A stretch of 64,000 nt of DNA from Streptomyces bottropensis ATCC 25435 (GTDB taxonomy: Bacteria > Actinomycetota > Actinomycetes > Streptomycetales > Streptomycetaceae): NCBI RefSeq assembly GCF_000383595.1, contig NZ_KB911581.1, positions 806,001 to 870,000 of the forward strand. Direction: 5' to 3'. How positions within the stretch are numbered: position 1 is the first letter of the stretch; the number at the start of each line of letters is the position of its first letter. The position numbers were made by a program, and so were the translations under genes. Positions 9,262 to 18,066 of this stretch are shown in pieces. The notes below the pieces were generated by a model, which made no database searches, was not told the DNA's origin, and saw only the letters and a list, made by a program, of their open reading frames with translations.

Positions 9262-10659
9262 CTACGCGATGTGGTCCTCTTCCAGCTCCGCCGTGTGGCG
9301 GTTGGTGAAACGGTTCACCATGCGCTTGGACTCCTCGGCGGGAAGGGTGACGCCGAACTCGGCCTCCACGTTGTCGATCAACTCGCGCGGCGTCGGATAG
9401 CTGCCGTTGATCGACTTCTTGAAGACCTGGTAGTACGACTCCTCGTCCGGCGCGGCCGGCTCCGGAGGGCCGCCGCCTTCGCCCAGCTCACGGGTGCGGC
9501 CGGGGCCGGCCGGGATGGGGAAGCTGCCGGTTTCCTCCGGGGAGGGTTCCGGGGCGGCCTGCTGGTCGGGGTCGCGGAGGTCGGGTGCCTCGAACCGCTG
9601 CTGCCGGTAGCGGGGGTCACGGGGGTCCGGCTCGAACTGCTGGTACGCCGGGTACTGCTGGTACTGGTCCGGGGCCTGCTCCTCGTACCACTCCTCGTAC
9701 TGTTCCTCGGGGTCGTACGAGGGGTCGTAGCCACCCTGGTAGGGGACCTCCTGGGGGTGGCGGGCGTGGAGCCAGGGGCTCTCGTCGACCGGGGGTTCCT
9801 GCTCGGCGCGCGCCGGTGCGTGCTGCTCGGCGTGCTGCGGATGCTGCTCGGCGAGGGCGCTCTCCAGCTGGGGGCGCTGTTCGCCGGGAGGCGCCGCCGC
9901 GGTCGCACGGGCCGTGCCGGGACGGACGTCCGCGGCCGGGGCGATCTCCGCCGGCGGCAGCACCGCGGGCTCTATGCCCGCCGCCGCCAGACCCGCCGGG
10001 GCCGTTTCCGCCAGGGGGACGCCGTAACGCGCGAGGCGCAGCGGCATCAGGGACTCCACCGGGGCCTTGCGGCGCCAGGCCCGGCCGAAGCGGGAGCGGA
10101 GGCGGGCCTGGTAGACGAGACGTTCCTGCTCCAGCTTGATGACCTGCTCGTAGGAGCGCAGCTCCCACAGCTTCATGCGCCGCCACAGCAGGAACGTGGG
10201 CACGGGGGAGAGGATCCACCGGGTGAGGCGGACGCCCTCCATGTGTTTGTCGGCGGTGATGTCGGCGATCCGGCCGACCGCGTGCCGGGCCGCCTCGACC
10301 GAGACGACGAACAGGATCGGGATCACCGAGTGCATGCCCACGCCCAGCGGGTCCGGCCAGGCCGCCGCGCCGTTGAACGCGATCGTCGCCGCCGTCAGCA
10401 GCCACGCCGTCTGGCGGAGCAGGGGGAAGGGGATGCGGATCCAGGTCAGCAGAAGGTCCAGGGCCAGCAGGACGCAGATACCCGCGTCGATGCCGATCGG
10501 GAAGACATAGCTGAAGTTCCCGAAGCCCTTCTGGAGGGCCAGCTCGCGCACCGCCGCGTAGGAACCCGCGAAGCCGATCCCGGCGATGATGACGGCGCCG
10601 AACACGACCACGCCGATGAGAACGCGGTGCATTCGAGTCAGCTGCATTGGCGCGGCCAC
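9262..10659 (-). CDS. DUF2637 membrane protein
   Basis: About 465 residues. The N-terminal third has four hydrophobic helices (VLIGVVVFGAVIIAGIGFAG, then FPIGIDAGICVLLALDLLL, LLTAATIAFNGAAAW, and VIPILFVVSVEAA) followed by ARHAVGRIADIT, matching DUF2637/SpdB-like proteins of actinobacteria. The rest is cytoplasmic: a basic Arg/Leu region, a long Pro/Gln/Glu/Tyr-rich linker (EEQYEEWYEEQAPDQYQQYP), and a C-terminal segment SYPTPRELIDNVEAEFGV that resembles a short helix-turn-helix. Start placed at the GTG at 10659, eight bases after aggggag; ATG 10647 is the alternative. The role is unknown; SpdB relatives act in plasmid spread. Confidence 0.85.
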   Translation of the reverse strand: MAAPMQLTRMHRVLIGVVVFGAVIIAGIGFAGSYAAVRELALQKGFGNFSYVFPIGIDAGICVLLALDLLLTWIRIPFPLLRQTAWLLTAATIAFNGAAAWPDPLGVGMHSVIPILFVVSVEAARHAVGRIADITADKHMEGVRLTRWILSPVPTFLLWRRMKLWELRSYEQVIKLEQERLVYQARLRSRFGRAWRRKAPVESLMPLRLARYGVPLAETAPAGLAAAGIEPAVLPPAEIAPAADVRPGTARATAAAPPGEQRPQLESALAEQHPQHAEQHAPARAEQEPPVDESPWLHARHPQEVPYQGGYDPSYDPEEQYEEWYEEQAPDQYQQYPAYQQFEPDPRDPRYRQQRFEAPDLRDPDQQAAPEPSPEETGSFPIPAGPGRTRELGEGGGPPEPAAPDEESYYQVFKKSINGSYPTPRELIDNVEAEFGVTLPAEESKRMVNRFTNRHTAELEEDHIA

Positions 10660-10792
10660 CCGTACTCCCCTCCCCTTGCGTGTTGTTGCGCGCAACAGAG
10701 TGGCACATGCGTACGTCGGACGGATTGCCGGAGGCTGCGCAGCCCGGCCCCCACGGGGACCGGGCTCCGGTGAAACCGCAGGTGGAACGCGG

Positions 10793-11788
10793 CTACGACT
10801 TGGTCTTCCGGGTGCCGGAGGTGGACGAACCCGAGTCCGAATCGGAATCCGAGCCACCGCCCGAGTCGGAACTCACGTCCGCGCCCGAACCGCCGGACGA
10901 CGACGACTTCGTCGCGCCCTTCGAGGGAGTCTTGGAGGGGTCCTTCGAGGGCGTCTTCGAAGCACTCTTCGACGGGGACGCCGACGGGTCCGTGCCGTCG
11001 TTCGCGTCCTCGATCGCCTCCACGGCCTCCTCGGCGGCGGACTTCGCGGACTTCAGCAGCGCGGCCGGGTCAGGGGTCTTGTCGCCGGCCAGACCGGCGC
11101 CGTTGTAGTCGAGCGTGATGACCACGTTCGCGGTGCGCACCACGATCGTCTGCTGCTTGAAGGTGTCGCCGTCCTTCTTCAGGTCGTACTTGACCACCGT
11201 CGCCTGGTCGCCCGTGCCCGTCAGCGGCTCCGTCTTGACGTTCTTCGCCCCGTCCACGGCCTTCGCCGCGGTCACCTTCGACTCGAACGCCTTGGCCGCG
11301 CGGTCCTCACCGGGGCCGTTCGCCTCGTCCGAGGCCAGCAGGTGCAGCGACACGCTCAGCCAGCGGTACTGGGAGCCGTCCACGCCGTTGTTGTCGAGGC
11401 TGATCCAGCGGCAGTCGCCGGTCACGTTCGCCTCGGCCTTGTTGATGGCCTTCCCGGACTTCACGCCCTTCGGCACCACCGACTTCAGCGTCTTGTCGGA
11501 GAACACCTCGCACGCGTCCGGCAGCGAGGCGTACTTGCCCGCAACCACCTCGGGCGTGGCACTCTGCGTCGCCGACCGGTCCAGCCCCGCCGGGGTGTCG
11601 TCACCGGAGGCGCTGTCGGAGCCGGAGTCCGACGAACAGCCGACCGCCAGCATCATCACCGGCACGACCGCCGCGCCGACGAGAACCCGGGCCCGGCCCG
11701 GACGCCCGAGGTGTCCGACGCGCGTCATCCGCGGCGAACGCGCGACGCGCGGCGACTGATGCTGATCTGACTCTGCGGCTCGTTGCAT
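10793..11788 (-). CDS. DUF3558-like lipoprotein (first of two paralogues)
   Basis: A 331-residue lipoprotein. The signal peptide ends in a lipobox (MMLAVGCSSDS), so it should be anchored outside the membrane. The folded part starts at GKYASLPDACEVFSDKTL and includes the disulphide-capable pair DACEVF and GDCRWISL. The last 75 residues are disordered Ser/Lys/Pro and Ser/Asp repeats (SKTPSKDPSKTPSKG, then DSDSDSGSS). The N-terminal pattern and Cys spacing match the next gene downstream on the same strand, so the two are duplicated copies. ATG 11788 has gaagga upstream; a later ATG (MTRVGHL) is possible. Function unknown. Confidence 0.88.
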   Translation of the reverse strand: MQRAAESDQHQSPRVARSPRMTRVGHLGRPGRARVLVGAAVVPVMMLAVGCSSDSGSDSASGDDTPAGLDRSATQSATPEVVAGKYASLPDACEVFSDKTLKSVVPKGVKSGKAINKAEANVTGDCRWISLDNNGVDGSQYRWLSVSLHLLASDEANGPGEDRAAKAFESKVTAAKAVDGAKNVKTEPLTGTGDQATVVKYDLKKDGDTFKQQTIVVRTANVVITLDYNGAGLAGDKTPDPAALLKSAKSAAEEAVEAIEDANDGTDPSASPSKSASKTPSKDPSKTPSKGATKSSSSGGSGADVSSDSGGGSDSDSDSGSSTSGTRKTKS

Positions 11789-11901
11789 GGTTCCTTCACA
11801 ATCGGATCGGGTCTCCGAGAGGCCACCGTACGCGGTGAAGAAGAAGTGCGGTTCTGAATCAGGGGGTTCACAACGACGCCCGAATCACCCCCGAGCGCCC
11901 C

Positions 11902-12780
11902 TCAGTCGTCGAACGCGGCGGCCAGCCGGTCCGCCAGATTCCGGGCCCTGTCCTGCATTTCCTCACTGTCCGGCACCACCGTCGTGGTCGCCGGCTGCTC
12001 CTCGTACTCCACGGTCACGATCACGTTGGACGTGCGGAAGACCACAGTCACCGTCCGCTGCTTGCTCGTCCCGAGCGCGTCGTCGAGGAACGCCTCGTCG
12101 CCCAGACCGTCGAGCGTGCGGGGCAGGAGGGAGGCGGGGGTGCCGGACGGGGACGGGGAGGAGGAGCCGGTGGACGTGGAGGAGCCGGACGGGGAGGCCG
12201 TGCGCGACGCGGTGGCGGAGGGGTTCGCCGACGGCTCGGCGGCGTCCGCTCCCGAGTCCGCGGGCTCGCCGGACTCCTCGTCCGTCCCCTGGTCCGTCTC
12301 CTCGGTCTCCTCCTCGGAGCCGCTCGGTGTCGGCTCCGGGAGGTCGGCCGCCTCGACCTTGCCGCCGTAGACCTCCTGCGCCGTGCTGTCGTCGCTGACG
12401 GCGTTGTCCCAGGACACGACGCGTTCGAAGTCGACGAACAGATAGTGGGTGGCGTCCGGGGACTCCACCTTCCAGCGGCAGCCGGCCGTGCGGTCCGTGT
12501 CGTACGTCTGTGTGGCCTCGCCCTCGTACGCCTGCTCGCGCCGGGTCGTCCCGGGGAGCTGCTGTATGCCGGGGAGGAGGGTGTCGAGGGTGCCGGTGTC
12601 GACCGAGCCGCAGGGTTCGGGGAGCGTGGCGTAGCGGCCTGGCTGGGCGACGGTCGCCGACGCGGTGACCTCGCCCGGGCGGGGGTCGTCGTCCGAACCG
12701 CCGTCGTCCGAACCCGTGCACGCGGCCAGCAGTGCCGCGAGGAGCACGGCGACGCCGGGTACGTACGCCTTCCGCTGCAC
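11902..12780 (-). CDS. DUF3558-like lipoprotein (second paralogue)
   Basis: A 292-residue lipoprotein starting at GTG 12780 after gaggag. The lipobox is LAALLAACTGS. GRYATLPEPCGSVDTGTL and AGCRWKVESPDATHYLFVDF parallel GKYASLPDACEVF and GDCRWISLDN of the preceding paralogue, and TVTVVFRTSNVIVTVEYEE parallels QTIVVRTANVVITLDYNG. An acidic Ser/Glu linker (GSEEETEETDQGTDEESG) is inserted in the middle instead of at the C-terminus. Transcribed divergently from rtcB across about 200 bp. Function unknown. Confidence 0.88.
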   Translation of the reverse strand: MQRKAYVPGVAVLLAALLAACTGSDDGGSDDDPRPGEVTASATVAQPGRYATLPEPCGSVDTGTLDTLLPGIQQLPGTTRREQAYEGEATQTYDTDRTAGCRWKVESPDATHYLFVDFERVVSWDNAVSDDSTAQEVYGGKVEAADLPEPTPSGSEEETEETDQGTDEESGEPADSGADAAEPSANPSATASRTASPSGSSTSTGSSSPSPSGTPASLLPRTLDGLGDEAFLDDALGTSKQRTVTVVFRTSNVIVTVEYEEQPATTTVVPDSEEMQDRARNLADRLAAAFDD

Positions 12781-12985
12781 GGTGGGGCTCCTCTCGACGG
12801 GGTCCCTCGGGACGCCTGCGCTGTCCTGCCAGTGGTTATTCACTTGCCGCCCGGGGGTGACCCCCGGGCACCATGTGTATCGCACGCACTGCCGTGGACG
12901 CCGGTCCGGCATCCCTTTTCGCCGCCCTTGGCGCCGGTTTTGCGTTCTGAGACTTTCATCTGTTCTTCGGGGGAATGAGGGCGTT

Positions 12986-14179
12986 TTGTCGTACGTCGAG
13001 ATACCGGGCGCGAAGGTACCCATCCGTATGTGGACCGACCCCGCGTCGGTCGAGGAGGGGGCGCTCCAGCAGCTCCGCAACGTCGCCACCCTCCCCTGGA
13101 TCAAGGGCCTCGCCGTCATGCCGGACGTGCACTACGGCAAGGGCGCGACGGTCGGGTCCGTCATCGCGATGCGGGGGGCCGTGTGTCCCGCGGCGGTCGG
13201 TGTCGACATCGGCTGCGGAATGTCCGCCGTGAAGACCTCCCTGACGGCCAATGACCTCCCCGGCGACCTCTCCCGGCTGCGCTCGAAGATCGAGCAGGCG
13301 ATCCCGGTGGGGCGGGGGATGCATGACGACCCCGTCGATCCGGGACAGCTCCACGGCTTCGCGACCGGCGGGTGGGACGGCTTCTGGGAGCGGTTCGACG
13401 GGGTGGCGGACGCGGTCAAGTTCCGGCGGGATCGCGCGGAGAAGCAGATGGGGACGCTCGGATCCGGCAATCACATGGTCGAATTGTGCCTTGATGGGGC
13501 GAATTCTGTGTGGCTCATGCTGCATTCCGGGTCCCGCAACATTGGCAAGGAGTTGGCGGACTTCCATATCGGTGTGGCTCAGAATCTTCCGCACAACCAG
13601 GGTCTCGTCGACCGTGACCTGGCGGTCTTCGTATCGGACACTCCGCAGATGGCCGCATACAGGAGCGATTTGTACTGGGCCCAGGAATACGCCAAGTACA
13701 ACCGCGCGATCATGATGCGGCTTCTGGAAGGGGTTGTTGGCAAGGAGTTCAAGAAGGCGAAGCCGACCTTCGACGCGGAGATCTCCTGCCACCACAACTA
13801 TGTGGCGGAGGAGCGCTACGAGGGCATGGACCTGCTGGTCACCCGCAAGGGGGCGATACGCGCGGGTTCGGGCGAGTTCGGGATCATTCCCGGCTCCATG
13901 GGCACCAGCTCCTACATCGTGAAGGGTCTCGGTAACCAGAAGGCGTTCAACTCGGCTTCACATGGGGCCGGTCGGCGTATGAGCCGGAACGCGGCGAAGC
14001 GACGCTTCACGGTCAGGGATCTGGAAGAGCAGACGCGAGGAGTCGAGTGCCGTAAGGATTCCGGAGTGCTCGACGAAATTCCGGGTGCCTACAAGAACAT
14101 CGATCAGGTGATGGAGCAGCAGCGCGACCTCGTCGAGGTCGTCGCCAAGCTGAAGCAGTTCGTCTGCGTGAAGGGCTGA
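12986..14179 (+). CDS. rtcB: RNA-splicing ligase RtcB
   Basis: A 397-residue GTP/Mn-dependent RNA ligase joining 2',3'-cyclic-phosphate (3'-phosphate) and 5'-OH ends. All key sites are visible: VGVDIGCGMSAV (metal Cys), GSGNHMVEL, LMLHSGSRNIG (metal His), CHHNYVAEE, and SHGAGRRMSR with the His that is guanylylated. The start is the TTG at 12986 after gggaatgagg, giving LSYVEIPGAKVPIRMW; earlier codons in the frame look non-coding. No RtcR or archease is adjacent. Codon use becomes visibly more A/T-rich from about 13470 to the end, beside the homing endonuclease gene. Confidence 0.95.
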   Translation: MSYVEIPGAKVPIRMWTDPASVEEGALQQLRNVATLPWIKGLAVMPDVHYGKGATVGSVIAMRGAVCPAAVGVDIGCGMSAVKTSLTANDLPGDLSRLRSKIEQAIPVGRGMHDDPVDPGQLHGFATGGWDGFWERFDGVADAVKFRRDRAEKQMGTLGSGNHMVELCLDGANSVWLMLHSGSRNIGKELADFHIGVAQNLPHNQGLVDRDLAVFVSDTPQMAAYRSDLYWAQEYAKYNRAIMMRLLEGVVGKEFKKAKPTFDAEISCHHNYVAEERYEGMDLLVTRKGAIRAGSGEFGIIPGSMGTSSYIVKGLGNQKAFNSASHGAGRRMSRNAAKRRFTVRDLEEQTRGVECRKDSGVLDEIPGAYKNIDQVMEQQRDLVEVVAKLKQFVCVKG

Positions 14180-14221
14180 GCTGTGGGGAGGGCACGAGCT
14201 GCCTGCTCGGGCCCGGACTCT

Positions 14222-15058
14222 TCACTGCTCGTTCGAGGGCATCGGTACGCGGCCGGTGCGCAGGCGCCATAGCCGCATGCTGCAGCTCTGGCCGGGGCGG
14301 CCGAGCTCCTCGGCTGCGGATGCCACGTCGTCGGCTTCCAGCAATGCCCGGTCCTCCCATTCCTTCCACCTGCGCCGGTCGGGAGCGATTTTCATGTCTG
14401 CCGGTCGAAGCCATGCGGCGAGCGAGGTTGCGGCTGCCTGTTTACGGGACAGAGAGAGGCAGTCCTCGTAGTAGAGGTGTGCCGCCAGCTCCTTGGCGTC
14501 TTCCTTCGTGTACAGGACGTTGTAGATGTCGTCTCGTGCATTGCGCTTGAGCGTGCGGTCGGCGCCTGTGAGTTGCTTGACGTAGAAGCACAGGTAGGCA
14601 GCGATGGCCGTACTCGCTGTGGCAAGCGAGACGAAGGGAAAGCCCTGGCCGGTGCAGCCTACCGAGCCATCGGCGTCGATGACCCCCCGGAGGTAGTCAC
14701 GACGTGAGAAGTCGACGCGTGGTGGTGCGATCCCCTTCGACTTGCGGCCGTAGGGCAGGCCGAGCTCGCTCAGTTTCCTTCGGGCTTCCAGGGAGTACAA
14801 GCTCCACGTGGCGGAGTGGTGGGTCTCGGCGAAGTTGGTCGACCGGGCGCGCTCGGTGATGTTGCTGTAATACGGCGTCAGATTGCGGAAGTTCCGCAGG
14901 ATGTCGATGTCACGCGCGTTGATCTCGACGGTCAACTTGCCCTTCTGCCCCGCTCCTTGCTGCAGATGCCCGTCCATCTGCAAGAACCCGAACATGTACG
15001 CGTATTCAGGGACCGTAAGGTCCATGAACGTGTGGGCGCTAGGCTCGCGGTCAGCCAC
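14222..15058 (-). CDS. Free-standing LAGLIDADG homing endonuclease
   Basis: A 278-residue protein with two LAGLIDADG-type helices: YAYMFGFLQMDGHL (Asp29) and DYLRGVIDADGSVG, as in single-chain LAGLIDADG nucleases that cut long asymmetric sites. The C-terminal 45 residues (RRWKEWEDRALLEADD, then AAEELGRPGQSC and RLWRLRTGR) look like a SANT/HTH DNA-binding add-on. GTG start at 15058. Base composition is clearly lower in GC than the neighbours, which suggests transfer. It ends 42 bp from the 3' end of rtcB on the opposite strand; no intron or intein is visible in rtcB, so the gene is self-standing. Target site unknown. Confidence 0.85.
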   Translation of the reverse strand: MADREPSAHTFMDLTVPEYAYMFGFLQMDGHLQQGAGQKGKLTVEINARDIDILRNFRNLTPYYSNITERARSTNFAETHHSATWSLYSLEARRKLSELGLPYGRKSKGIAPPRVDFSRRDYLRGVIDADGSVGCTGQGFPFVSLATASTAIAAYLCFYVKQLTGADRTLKRNARDDIYNVLYTKEDAKELAAHLYYEDCLSLSRKQAAATSLAAWLRPADMKIAPDRRRWKEWEDRALLEADDVASAAEELGRPGQSCSMRLWRLRTGRVPMPSNEQ

Positions 15059-15085
15059 AGGGAAGCTCCACTTCCATGTCGGTCA

Positions 15086-15120
15086 GGCCCTCGGTCCGGG
15101 TGGCACCCCGGCCGAGGGCC
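15086..15120. terminator. Hairpin beside the homing endonuclease start
   Basis: ggccctcgg pairs with ccgagggcc, a single base bulges, and ccggg pairs with cccgg around a 6 base loop. It sits between two divergent starts (15058 minus, 15270 plus), an odd place for a terminator. It may be the old rtcB terminator, separated from rtcB when the endonuclease gene arrived; that is inference. Confidence 0.5.
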
Positions 15121-15269
15121 GTCGTGTCGGTGTTGTGGCGCGAGCCTAGGTAGACAGTTCGAGCGGCGCGTGGGTAATCGAGATGATTCACCCGTGTGAG
15201 GTATGTGCTGTTCGAGGGCCGATGGTGCACGGCGGTGGGAACCGCGGAGCCGCGTGCGAGGCTGGGGGC

Positions 15270-15605
15270 ATGGTCATCGCCCGCTCCGCCGCGCTCTTCG
15301 TGCTCGCCGCGTTGTTCGAGATCGGTGGGGCCTGGCTGGTGTGGCAGGGAGTGCGGGAGCATCGCGGGTGGGTGTGGATCGGGGCGGGGGTCGTCGCGCT
15401 GGGGGCGTACGGGTTCGTGGCGACGTTCCAGCCGGACGCGCACTTCGGACGGATCCTCGCCGCGTACGGCGGGATCTTCGTGGCCGGGTCGATCGCCTGG
15501 GGGATGGTCGCCGACGGCTACCGGCCCGATCGCTGGGACGTGTCGGGCGCGTTGATCTGCCTCGCGGGCATGGCGGTGATCATGTACGCGCCGCGGGGCG
15601 GGTGA
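15270..15605 (+). CDS. YnfA/UPF0060 family small membrane protein
   Basis: A 111-residue protein with four membrane helices: [57 protein letters not shown] and [18 protein letters not shown]. Length, the [11 protein letters not shown] motif and YAAYGG-like segment match UPF0060 (YnfA), which resembles small multidrug-resistance transporters. Substrate unproven. It starts at ATG 15270. Confidence 0.9.
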   Translation: MVIARSAALFVLAALFEIGGAWLVWQGVREHRGWVWIGAGVVALGAYGFVATFQPDAHFGRILAAYGGIFVAGSIAWGMVADGYRPDRWDVSGALICLAGMAVIMYAPRGG

Positions 15606-15621
15606 CGGCCGACGGCCGCCG

Positions 15622-16065
15622 CTACGACGGCTGGGCCGGGTCCTCCGGCAGCAGGCCGAGCTGGTTCAGGAAGTCCAGCTGGTCGAAGTAGAGCCGGTAG
15701 CTGGTGATCCGGCCGTCCCGGACGGTGGCGAAGTCCACGCCGCGCATCCTGATGTCCCGCTGGGTCGCGGGGAGGGTCGTCCCGTCGGGGAACGCCAGCG
15801 GGCCGCTGTTCCTGCCGCTGTAGACGCCCTCGTCGATGGCGGTGTCGCCGACCTCGAACGAGGCGAGCGACTCGTAGGTGGCACCGGGTACGGCGTCCGT
15901 CATCTGGCGCCAGTACTCGGCGATCTCGTCCCGCCCGTGGATCTCTCCGGCGTCGGGGGTGTGGGCGACCGCGTCCTCCGCGAAGAGGTTCGCGATGGTC
16001 TTCGGGTCCTGGTGTGTGGTGAGCGCCTCGGTGAGCTGGTCCATCAGCTCGCGCGCCTGTCCCAT
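15622..16065 (-). CDS. SnoaL-like / NTF2-fold protein
   Basis: A 147-residue protein of the SnoaL-like ester cyclase/NTF2 superfamily: an N-terminal helix (ELMDQLTEALTTHQDPKTIANLFAEDAVAHTPD), then EIAEYWRQMTDAVPGATYE, and paired strands ending DFATVRDGRITSYRLYFDQLDFLNQLGL. Such folds serve as small-molecule isomerases, cyclases or binding proteins; the substrate cannot be told. Start at 16065, six bases after a full aggaggt ribosome-binding site. It converges on the YnfA gene. Confidence 0.85.
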   Translation of the reverse strand: MGQARELMDQLTEALTTHQDPKTIANLFAEDAVAHTPDAGEIHGRDEIAEYWRQMTDAVPGATYESLASFEVGDTAIDEGVYSGRNSGPLAFPDGTTLPATQRDIRMRGVDFATVRDGRITSYRLYFDQLDFLNQLGLLPEDPAQPS

Positions 16066-16207
16066 GATCCACCTCCTGTGCAGGGGATCACCCCTGTCAT
16101 TGTCCCACCGCACGCCTATCCTGGCTTCGCAGAACGCCGTTCGACTCGCACACCCGCGCACGCACTGTTCACACGCGCGTACGCTCGCCCACGCTCAGGA
16201 GCAGCTC

Positions 16208-16984
16208 ATGGCCACCGCCGCCCCGTCCGCCGCCTCCCGCATCGCCGTCGTCACCGGTGCGAGCGGCGGGATCGGCGCCGCCACGGCCCGGCAGCTCGCC
16301 GCCGCGGGGTACCGCGTGGTGCTGAGCGCGCGCCGCAAGGACCGTATCGAGGCGCTGGCCGAGGAGATCAACGACGGGGGCGGGCAGGCCACCGCGTACC
16401 CCCTGGACGTCACGGACCGCGCGGCGGTCGACGAGTTCGCGACCGCGTTCAAGAAGATCGGTGTGCTGGTCAACAACGCGGGCGGCGCGCTCGGCGCCGA
16501 TCCGGTGGCGACCGGCGACCCGGCCCACTGGCGCACGATGTACGAGACGAACGTCATCGGCACGCTGAACCTCACCCAGGCCCTGCTGCCCGCGCTGACC
16601 GCGAGCGGTGACGGCACGGTGGTCGTGGTGTCGTCGACGGCCGGGCACGGGACCTACGAGGGCGGCGGGGGCTATGTCGCCGCCAAGCACGGCGCGCACG
16701 TCCTCGCCGAGACGCTGCGGCTGGAGATCGTCGGCACACCGGTCCGGGTCATCGAGGTCGCGCCCGGCATGGTGAAGACGGACGAGTTCGCCCTGACCCG
16801 CTTCGGCGGCGACGCGCAGAAGGCGGCGAGCGTCTACGCCGGCGTCGCGGAGCCCCTGACCGCCGACGACGTCGCCGACACGATCACCTGGGCGGTCACC
16901 CGGCCCAGCCACGTCAACGTCGACCTCCTCGTCCTGCGCCCGCGCGCCCAGGCCTCCAACACCAAGGTCCACCGGGAGCTGTGA
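16208..16984 (+). CDS. SDR-family NAD(P)-dependent oxidoreductase
   Basis: A 258-residue classical short-chain dehydrogenase. VVTGASGGIGAATARQL is the cofactor-binding TGxxxGIG, VLVNNAGGALG is the NNAG motif, VVVVSSTAGHGTYEGGGGYVAAKHG gives the Ser-Tyr-Lys triad, and EVAPGMVKTDEF follows. The Arg pair in VVLSARRKDR suggests NADP preference. Similar to YdfG-type serine/3-hydroxy acid dehydrogenases. The start follows aggag. The stop overlaps the next start (TGATG). Confidence 0.92.
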   Translation: MATAAPSAASRIAVVTGASGGIGAATARQLAAAGYRVVLSARRKDRIEALAEEINDGGGQATAYPLDVTDRAAVDEFATAFKKIGVLVNNAGGALGADPVATGDPAHWRTMYETNVIGTLNLTQALLPALTASGDGTVVVVSSTAGHGTYEGGGGYVAAKHGAHVLAETLRLEIVGTPVRVIEVAPGMVKTDEFALTRFGGDAQKAASVYAGVAEPLTADDVADTITWAVTRPSHVNVDLLVLRPRAQASNTKVHREL

Positions 16985-17175
16985 TGGCGCCGGATGAGGG
17001 CAGGGCGCCGAAGGACGGTCCGGCGCCGGGGGCCGCCGACCAGGCGGCCGAGCGGCGCCGGCTCGCCGAGGAGAAGAGGAACGAGCGGTACGTGTGGTGG
17101 TACCTCGCGTACTTCCTCTTCGGCATCCACATCGTGGCCTTCGTGATGATCTACGCGGTCATGCACGCGAAATAG
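16984..17175 (+). CDS. Small single-pass membrane protein (DUF6126-like)
   Basis: 63 residues: a charged N-terminal half (ADQAAERRRLAEEKRNERY) and one membrane helix YVWWYLAYFLFGIHIVAFVMIYAV. It resembles the short Streptomyces family I know as DUF6126. Translation is probably coupled to the SDR because the start overlaps the SDR stop; GTG 16981 is an alternative start. Function unknown. Confidence 0.8.
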   Translation: MAPDEGRAPKDGPAPGAADQAAERRRLAEEKRNERYVWWYLAYFLFGIHIVAFVMIYAVMHAK

Positions 17176-17201
17176 CCGCCGCCCGGGAAGTCCGCCGTCG
17201 G

Positions 17202-18017
17202 TCAGGCCGAGGACATCGCGTCCGCGTACGCCGTCGGGGGCACCCCCACCGTGGCCGTGAAGTCGCGGACGAGGTGGGCCTGGTCGGCGTACCCGAGGTC
17301 GGCGGCGAGGACGGCCCAGTCGACGGCCCGGTCGGTCTCGGCGCGTTCCAGGGCCTCGTGGATGCGGTAGCGCAGGATGACCCACTTGGGGCCGACGCCC
17401 ACGTAGGCGGAGAACAGGCGCTGCAGGAGCCGTACGGACAGGCCCTCGGCGCGGGCGAAGTCGGTGACGCGGCGGATGGTGCGGTCGGTGCGGATGCGGG
17501 TGACCAGGGCCATGGCGAGGTCCGCCTGGGGGTCGGGCTCCGGGGCGAGCCCGGTCAGGAACGCGTCGAGGGCGGCGACGCGGGTGTCCTCGTCCTCGGG
17601 GGTGAGGATCGCGGCCGGGGCGACGGCGGTGTCGGGGAAGGCCTCGGGCTGTCGTACGCGGCGGCCGGTCCAGTGGGTCGCGGGGTGGGCCGGGGTGAAG
17701 GGGCGGAAGCCGCCGGGGCGGAACTGGATGCCGCAGACCCGGCCCCTGCCCTGCAGTTTCTGGGTGAAGAGGCCGAGGCCGACGCCGGAGATCTCGGCGA
17801 AGGGCTCCTGTTCCTCGTAGCGCTGGAAGACGACGTTGACCGAGGGGTGCGGGACGACCTGGGAGACGTACGGCTCGGGCAGGTCCCAGTCGATCAGCCA
17901 GTAGTGCTCCAGATACGGGCGCAGCGGCTCGGCGGGTTCGCGGCGGCGGAAGCGGACCCGGGCGAAAAGCTCCGGGGCGTCGACGATGCCTCGGGTGTCA
18001 CGGCGTGGGGCGGCCAT
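17202..18017 (-). CDS. AraC-family transcriptional regulator
   Basis: 271 residues. The N-terminal part (LRPYLEHYWLIDWDLPEPYVSQVVPHPSVNVVFQ, then GRVCGIQFRPGGFRPF) is the DUF6597-type sensor common in AraC regulators of actinobacteria. The C-terminal AraC HTH pair is TDFARAEGLSVRLLQRLFSAYVGVGPKWVILRYR and VLAADLGYADQAHLVRDFTATVGVPPTAY. Start at 18017. Divergent from the LLM flavoprotein operon, so those genes are its likely target; this is inference from position. Confidence 0.9.
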   Translation of the reverse strand: MAAPRRDTRGIVDAPELFARVRFRRREPAEPLRPYLEHYWLIDWDLPEPYVSQVVPHPSVNVVFQRYEEQEPFAEISGVGLGLFTQKLQGRGRVCGIQFRPGGFRPFTPAHPATHWTGRRVRQPEAFPDTAVAPAAILTPEDEDTRVAALDAFLTGLAPEPDPQADLAMALVTRIRTDRTIRRVTDFARAEGLSVRLLQRLFSAYVGVGPKWVILRYRIHEALERAETDRAVDWAVLAADLGYADQAHLVRDFTATVGVPPTAYADAMSSA

Positions 18018-18066
18018 GAGGAGATCGTAGGGACGACCACTGACAGTGCTCCGGCGCGTGCTCCTC

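Noticed and set aside
12986..14179. An intein or intron inside rtcB
   Set aside because: The gene is continuous, 397 codons, with all RtcB motifs at normal spacing; the LAGLIDADG gene is outside it.
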